DNA of 64,000 bases from an uncultured Psychroserpens sp. GTDB lineage: Bacteria > Bacteroidota > Bacteroidia > Flavobacteriales > Flavobacteriaceae. The notes under the pieces are model-generated. The model ran no database searches. It saw nothing but the letters and a program-made list of their open reading frames with translations, and was not told the DNA's origin. This document shows, in pieces, positions 58,497-64,000 of this stretch (positions are counted from its first letter, which is position 1; every line of letters begins with the position of its first letter). The stretch spans positions 1,426,001 to 1,490,000 of the forward strand of contig NZ_CANMRL010000001.1 in assembly GCF_947500255.1 (NCBI RefSeq). Direction: 5' to 3'. The translations under genes and the position numbers were made by a program.

Positions 58497-60452
58497 ATGA
58501 GTGAATTAAGACTTTCAAGTTGGTTGCCTACCACAAACAAAGAGGTTAAGATACGAGGCTGGGATGAACTAGATGTTATTTTGTTTAGTGGAGATGCCTA
58601 TGTAGACCACCCAACCTTTGGTCCTGCTGTTATTGGACGTTTACTTGAAAGTTTCGGATTGCGTGTGGCGATTGTGCCACAGCCTAGTGTGACGGATAAT
58701 CTTCAGGATTTTACAAAACTTGGAGCGCCAAAATTGTTTTTCGGTGTTACAGGTGGTTGTATGGATCCCATGATTAGTAATTATAACGCCAATAAAAAAC
58801 GTCGTGATAAAGATGCATACACGCCAAATGGCGATATAGGATTTCGACCTGATTATGCGACCACTGTCTATTCTAAAATTCTAAAAGAGAAATGGCCAGA
58901 TGTACCAGTATTAATTGGAGGCATTGAAGCATCACTACGTCGTGTTACTCATTACGACTATTGGAGCGATACACTAATGCCAACGATTTTAGAAAGTTCT
59001 AAAGCCGATTTATTGGTGTATGGCATGGGCGAACAACCATTGCGAGAAGTGGTGCGCTTAATGCAGAAAGGTGTTCCGTTTTCAAGTATCACAACGGTTA
59101 AGCAAACGGCAGTACTTTTAAATAAAGATGCTAAGATCCCGAAGAATAGTAATTGGGAGGATGTTGAAATCGCATCGCATGAAATTTGTTTAAATGACAA
59201 GAAACAATATGCATCCAATTTTAAAATCATAGAGCAAGAATCGAATAAGTTAGCAGCGCGACGTATTTTTCAAAAGGTTGGTGATAGGACTTTGATGATT
59301 AATCCGCCATATCCAACCATGACCGAAGACGAAATTGATGCGTCTTTTGAGTTGCCTTATACACGATTACCACATCCAAAATATAAAAAGCGCGGACCAA
59401 TTCCTGCGTATGAAATGATCAAGTTTTCCATCAACATCCATCGTGGTTGTTTTGGTGGTTGTAGTTTTTGTACCATTTCGGCGCATCAAGGAAAGTTTAT
59501 TGCCTCTCGAAGTCAGGAATCGGTATTAAGAGAAGTGGATACGGTTGCTAATATGCCAGATTTTAAAGGCTATTTGAGCGACATTGGTGGTCCGAGTGCC
59601 AATATGTACAAGATGAAAGGTAAAATACAGTCTATATGCGACAAATGTGTGGCACCTAGTTGTATTTCGCCAGTGATTTGCAGTAATTTGGATACCTCAC
59701 ACAAACCGTTAACCGATTTATATCAAGCAGTTGATAGTCATCCAAAAGTAAAAAAGTCATTTATAGGTTCTGGAATTCGTCACGATATGCTAGTGCCAGA
59801 ATTCAATAAGAATGCAGATCCGAAAGAGCTCGACGATTACACCGAAGAAGTGATGACCAAGCACGTGTCTGGCCGACTAAAAGTAGCGCCAGAACATACG
59901 AGTGATCCGGTGTTGAAATTGATGCGGAAACCGTCTTTTAAGTACTTCCATAAGTTTAAGGAACGTTTTGATAAAATCAACATCAAGAAAGGTTTAAAAC
60001 TACAGTTGATACCTTATTTTATCTCCAATCATCCAGCATGTGAAGCCGAAGATATGGCGAATCTCGCTGCCGAAACTAAAGATATGGGTTTCCAGTTAGA
60101 GCAAGTACAAGGCTTTACACCTACACCTATGACGGTTGCAACTGTCATCTACTATAGTGGATATCATCCATATACCTTAAAAAAGGTCAACACGCCAAAA
60201 ACTCGTAAAGAAAAAGATGAACAACATCGTTTTTTCTTTTGGTATAAAGATGAAAACAAAGCCTGGATTAGAAAGACCTTAAATAAACTCGGTCGTCAAG
60301 ATTTATTGGATGTTCTACTACCAAAAAAGGACGAGAAATGGCGTAAAAATAAACCTAAAGGTGAAGCTAAAAACACCTTTAATGATGCGGTGCCTTTTAA
60401 CCAGCGGAAAAATAAGGTGAAGTATAAGGGGAAGAAGAAGCGGAGGAGGTAA
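58497..60452 (+). CDS. YgiQ-family radical SAM protein
   Basis: INIHRGCFGGCSFCTISAHQGKFIASRSQESVLREV; PVLIGGIEASLRRVTHYDYWSD. Confidence 0.95.
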   Translation: MSELRLSSWLPTTNKEVKIRGWDELDVILFSGDAYVDHPTFGPAVIGRLLESFGLRVAIVPQPSVTDNLQDFTKLGAPKLFFGVTGGCMDPMISNYNANKKRRDKDAYTPNGDIGFRPDYATTVYSKILKEKWPDVPVLIGGIEASLRRVTHYDYWSDTLMPTILESSKADLLVYGMGEQPLREVVRLMQKGVPFSSITTVKQTAVLLNKDAKIPKNSNWEDVEIASHEICLNDKKQYASNFKIIEQESNKLAARRIFQKVGDRTLMINPPYPTMTEDEIDASFELPYTRLPHPKYKKRGPIPAYEMIKFSINIHRGCFGGCSFCTISAHQGKFIASRSQESVLREVDTVANMPDFKGYLSDIGGPSANMYKMKGKIQSICDKCVAPSCISPVICSNLDTSHKPLTDLYQAVDSHPKVKKSFIGSGIRHDMLVPEFNKNADPKELDDYTEEVMTKHVSGRLKVAPEHTSDPVLKLMRKPSFKYFHKFKERFDKINIKKGLKLQLIPYFISNHPACEAEDMANLAAETKDMGFQLEQVQGFTPTPMTVATVIYYSGYHPYTLKKVNTPKTRKEKDEQHRFFFWYKDENKAWIRKTLNKLGRQDLLDVLLPKKDEKWRKNKPKGEAKNTFNDAVPFNQRKNKVKYKGKKKRRR

Positions 60453-60460
60453 TTGCTAAT

Positions 60461-63304
60461 TTAATGCGCCTCCAACCAATTATCACCAATATCTAAATCG
60501 ACATCAAGTGGAACTTCGAGTTTATAGGCGTTTTCCATTTCCGTTTTGATAAGTGATTTCATGGCGTCGAGTTCCGGTTTGTAAACATCAAATACCAATT
60601 CATCATGCACTTGTAAAAGCATCTTTGATTTGTAATCACTGGCTTGTAGCTTCTCATGAATCTTGATCATGGCAATTTTAATGATATCGGCTGCACTTCC
60701 TTGAATTGGTGCATTTACTGCATTACGTTCGGCTGCGCCACGAACCACAGCATTGCGCGAGTTGATATCTTTTAAATAACGTCGACGTCCTAAAACGGTT
60801 TGTACATAACCATTGTCTCTTGCAAAACCCACTTGCTCACTCATATAAGCACGCAATTTTGGATAGGTCGCGTAATAGGTGTCGATAAGCTCTTTAGATT
60901 CACTTCGTGAGAGATTGGTTTGATTACTCAATCCAAAAGCAGACACACCATAAATAATTCCGAAGTTCACCGTTTTTGCATTGCTACGTTGCTCGCGTGT
61001 CACTTCCGAAATAGGTACATTAAATACCTTGGAAGCCGTAGATGCATGAATATCCTCACCATTTTTAAAGGCTTCTATCATGGTTGCCTCCTGACTTAAT
61101 GCTGCAATGATACGCAGTTCTATTTGCGAATAATCGGCAGCAAGTAAGGTGTGGTCTTCATCTCTTGGAACAAAAGCTTTTCGCACTTGACGACCACGTT
61201 CGGTACGAATAGGAATGTTCTGTAAGTTCGGGTTGTTACTACTCAAACGTCCAGTAGCAGCAACGGTTTGCATATAATCGGTATGCACATGACCAGTAGC
61301 TTCATCAACTTGAAGTGGTAAGGCATCAACATAAGTGCTTTTGAGTTTTGATAGACCTCTAAAATCTAAAATATTTTGAATGATCTCATGGTCTTTGGCG
61401 AGGTAACTTAACACATCTTCAGCTGTAGAATATTGACCAGTCTTCGTTTTTTTAGGTTTATCAACCAGTTTCATCTTTTCAAATAAAATAACACCTAATT
61501 GCTTTGGTGACGCAATATTGAACTCTTCTCCAGCGGCATCGTATATTTTCTTTTCGAGTGTCGCAATATCGTTATTCAATTCTTCTGATAATGAATTTAG
61601 AAAGGCTTTATCTAGATTAATGCCTTCCAATTCCATTGCTGCGAGTACACGTAGTAGTGGAACTTCGATCTCATCAAATAGTTTTTGTGTGTTGGCTTCA
61701 CCTAATTCTTTTTCGAAATGCTCTTTAAGTTGTAAAGTAATGTCTGCATCTTCTACAGCGTATTCTGTCTGCTTATCTAGCGGCACTTCTCGCATCGACA
61801 ATTGATTTTTTCCTTTCTTACCAATCAATTCGGTAATGGAAATAGGCGTGTAGTTAAGATAAGTTTCGGCTAACACATCCATGTTATGTCGCATATCAGG
61901 ATTGATGAGGTAATGCGCTAACATGGTGTCAAAGAGTTTTCCTTTAACCTCAATATTGTATTTGGCCAAGACTTTAATATCATATTTTAAATTCTGACCG
62001 ATTTTTTCGATATGTTCATTTTCAAAAAATGGACGTAACACTTCTATGAGTTCTTGAGCCTGTTCTTTTTCCTCCGGAAATGGGACATAAAATCCTTTAC
62101 CTGCTTCCCATGAAAAGGCGATGCCAACCAGTTCTGCCGTTAAGGGATTAAGTCCGGTCGTTTCGGTATCGAAACATACAGAAGATTGATTTAATAAATT
62201 ATTGACAAACAATTTGGTGGCCATTCCTGGAGCGATACTTTGATAAAAATGCGACGTGGTTTCAGCAGTCTTTCGTGTGTATTCTGAAACTGTTTCAGTG
62301 GTATCAGCATCATCTCCACCAAACAATGAAAACTGTCCAGCACCAGCAGAAGATTTTGTTTTAGGAGTTGCTTTAGGCGCTTCTTTTTGAGCTGTTGTTT
62401 CTGTTGGAGGAGCAGTGGCTTCCGCAGAAAATGTTTTTAGGAAATTATCGGTTAATCTTCTAAATTCTAGATTCTGAAATATCTCTTTTACTTTTTCAAT
62501 ATCTGGATGATCGAGCTCAAAGTCCTTAGCGTTGAATTCTACTGGGACATCAAGCATAATAGTGGCTAGTTTCTTTGATAATAAACCCAATTCACCATTA
62601 GCTTCCACTTTCTCCTTCATTTTGCCTTTGAGCTGATCTGTATTAGCGAGCAGCCCTTCCATACTACCAAACTGATTGATAAATTTCTTAGCCGTTTTTT
62701 CACCAACACCAGGAAGTCCTGGAATATTATCGGAAGCGTCACCCATCATGCCTAGAAAATCGATGACTTGCATCGGACTCTCTACTTCAAATTTTTTCTG
62801 AACTTCAGGAATGCCCCAAGTTTCATAACCACCTCCAAAAACAGGTCTGTACATAAAAATATTATCGGTAACCAATTGCGCAAAATCTTTGTCAGGAGTC
62901 ACCATATATGTTTTATAACCTTCTTTTTCAGCTTGACGAGATAAGGTTCCAATCACATCATCGGCTTCATAACCTTCTTTAACCATAATTGGAATATGCA
63001 TGGCTTTAAGAATCTCGTAGATATATGGAACAGCCGTTTTAATCCCTTCAGGCGTTTCATCACGATTAGCCTTGTAGGCTTCATACATTTCCACACGGTC
63101 TGCACTTCCGCCTTTATCAAAACAAACGGCTAAATGGTCTGGTCGCTCTCGCTTTATGACATCAAGTAGTGAATTCATAAAACCCATGATGGCTGAAGTG
63201 TCTTCGCCTTTTGAATTGATTCTTGGGTTTTTTATAAACGCGTAATATCCACGGAAAATTAGTGCATAAGCATCAACTAGAAATAGTCGTTTTTGATCTG
63301 ACAT
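60461..63304 (-). CDS. polA: DNA polymerase I
   Basis: 5' nuclease (VCFDKGGSADRVEMYEAYKANRDETP), 3'-5' exo (VCFDTETTGLNPLTAELVGIAFS), pol (LLAADYSQIELRIIAALSQE, LLQVHDELVFDV). Confidence 0.98.
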   Translation of the reverse strand: MSDQKRLFLVDAYALIFRGYYAFIKNPRINSKGEDTSAIMGFMNSLLDVIKRERPDHLAVCFDKGGSADRVEMYEAYKANRDETPEGIKTAVPYIYEILKAMHIPIMVKEGYEADDVIGTLSRQAEKEGYKTYMVTPDKDFAQLVTDNIFMYRPVFGGGYETWGIPEVQKKFEVESPMQVIDFLGMMGDASDNIPGLPGVGEKTAKKFINQFGSMEGLLANTDQLKGKMKEKVEANGELGLLSKKLATIMLDVPVEFNAKDFELDHPDIEKVKEIFQNLEFRRLTDNFLKTFSAEATAPPTETTAQKEAPKATPKTKSSAGAGQFSLFGGDDADTTETVSEYTRKTAETTSHFYQSIAPGMATKLFVNNLLNQSSVCFDTETTGLNPLTAELVGIAFSWEAGKGFYVPFPEEKEQAQELIEVLRPFFENEHIEKIGQNLKYDIKVLAKYNIEVKGKLFDTMLAHYLINPDMRHNMDVLAETYLNYTPISITELIGKKGKNQLSMREVPLDKQTEYAVEDADITLQLKEHFEKELGEANTQKLFDEIEVPLLRVLAAMELEGINLDKAFLNSLSEELNNDIATLEKKIYDAAGEEFNIASPKQLGVILFEKMKLVDKPKKTKTGQYSTAEDVLSYLAKDHEIIQNILDFRGLSKLKSTYVDALPLQVDEATGHVHTDYMQTVAATGRLSSNNPNLQNIPIRTERGRQVRKAFVPRDEDHTLLAADYSQIELRIIAALSQEATMIEAFKNGEDIHASTASKVFNVPISEVTREQRSNAKTVNFGIIYGVSAFGLSNQTNLSRSESKELIDTYYATYPKLRAYMSEQVGFARDNGYVQTVLGRRRYLKDINSRNAVVRGAAERNAVNAPIQGSAADIIKIAMIKIHEKLQASDYKSKMLLQVHDELVFDVYKPELDAMKSLIKTEMENAYKLEVPLDVDLDIGDNWLEAH

Positions 63305-63404
63305 TGGTTTGTATTTTGAAGTTTATAAAGCTACAAAAACTTATGCGTTTATATGGAACAAATTGAACTACAATTTGTAATTTTCCGCAGTAAAAAATAA
63401 TACG

Positions 63405-64000
63405 ATGAAAAATTTCTCAATAGCCATTCATGGAGGCGCTGGAACTTTGGTAAAAGGACTCATGACTCAAGAACTGGAAGCACAATATAAAAAGGCTTTA
63501 CAAATCGCTCTAAATAAGGGTTATGACGTTTTAAATGAAGGAGGAACTGCTGTTGATGCTGTTGAGGTTGCTGTTAAATCCCTAGAGGACACTCCATTGT
63601 TTAATGCAGGAAAAGGGTCTGTGTTTACTGCAGAGGGGACGCATGAAATGGATGCGAGTATTATGGATGGAAAAACATTAAATGCTGGAGCAGTGTCTTT
63701 AGTTACTGGAATTAAAAACCCAGTATCATTAGCACGAGATGTTATGGATAAAAGTTACCACGTGTTTTTGGCAGGTGAAGGCGCTATGCAATTTGCCAAG
63801 CAGAATAATTATGATATTGAACCTCCTTCTTATTTTTATGATGAGGTACGTTATCAGCAATGGCAAGGCATTAAGGATAGTGAGAACTTTCAGTTAGATC
63901 ACAGTGTTAAAAAGGATGGGAAATTTGGAACAGTTGGCGCTGTGGCTTGCGATCAAAACGGAAATATTGCAGCTGCAACCTCTACTGGCGGTATGACTAA
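63405..64000 (+). CDS. Isoaspartyl peptidase/L-asparaginase (Ntn hydrolase), 3' truncated by window edge
   Basis: MKNFSIAIHGGAGTLVKGL...PLFNAGKGSVFTAEGTHEMDASIMDG...FGTVGAVACDQNGNIAAATSTGGMT; open to the last base, so absent from the ORF track. Confidence 0.93.
   Translation, partial: MKNFSIAIHGGAGTLVKGLMTQELEAQYKKALQIALNKGYDVLNEGGTAVDAVEVAVKSLEDTPLFNAGKGSVFTAEGTHEMDASIMDGKTLNAGAVSLVTGIKNPVSLARDVMDKSYHVFLAGEGAMQFAKQNNYDIEPPSYFYDEVRYQQWQGIKDSENFQLDHSVKKDGKFGTVGAVACDQNGNIAAATSTGGMT

Noticed and set aside
1-64000. Prophage, integrase, transposase, restriction-modification or known anti-phage defence operons
   Set aside because: No ORF showed recognisable transposase, integrase, phage structural, RM or canonical defence motifs.

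Overview
AT-rich Bacteroidota (Flavobacteriaceae-like) chromosomal window, mostly housekeeping: dgt (5' truncated), dxs, tadA, csp, ClC channel, aspS, a SusC/SusD pair, a TetR-TolC-MFP-RND efflux operon, polyprenyl synthetase, sucA/sucB, tatD, asparaginase, tRNA-Ser(GGA), ExbB/ExbD module, rpoN, asnS, MMPL transporter, frr/pyrH, tsf/rpsB/rpsI/rplM, YgiQ, polA and a 3'-truncated isoaspartyl peptidase. Most striking is the apparently non-coding 26.69-27.44 kb interval between sucB and an orphan NarL/LuxR-type response regulator. It holds five tandem units on the minus strand. Each has a 7-2-7 palindrome (TACGTAG-TT-CTACGTA; one diverged copy with compensatory changes), then exactly 23 nt, then a GAnnTTT(G/A) -7-like element, then about 70-95 nt ending in an intrinsic terminator-like hairpin. 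I read this as a tandem family of small RNAs whose promoters may be activated by the adjacent response regulator. Other points of interest: a lipoprotein polymorphic-toxin/immunity pair with a decayed immunity-like remnant (35.1-38.0 kb), four promoters with TAnnTTTG exactly 4 nt before the start codon (predicted leaderless mRNAs), an 11-bp perfect inverted repeat around the tetR promoter, a 118-bp tandem duplication with a 23-bp stem next to tRNA-Ser, and two microproteins missing from the ORF track. All homology calls are from reading sequence only; no database search was run.
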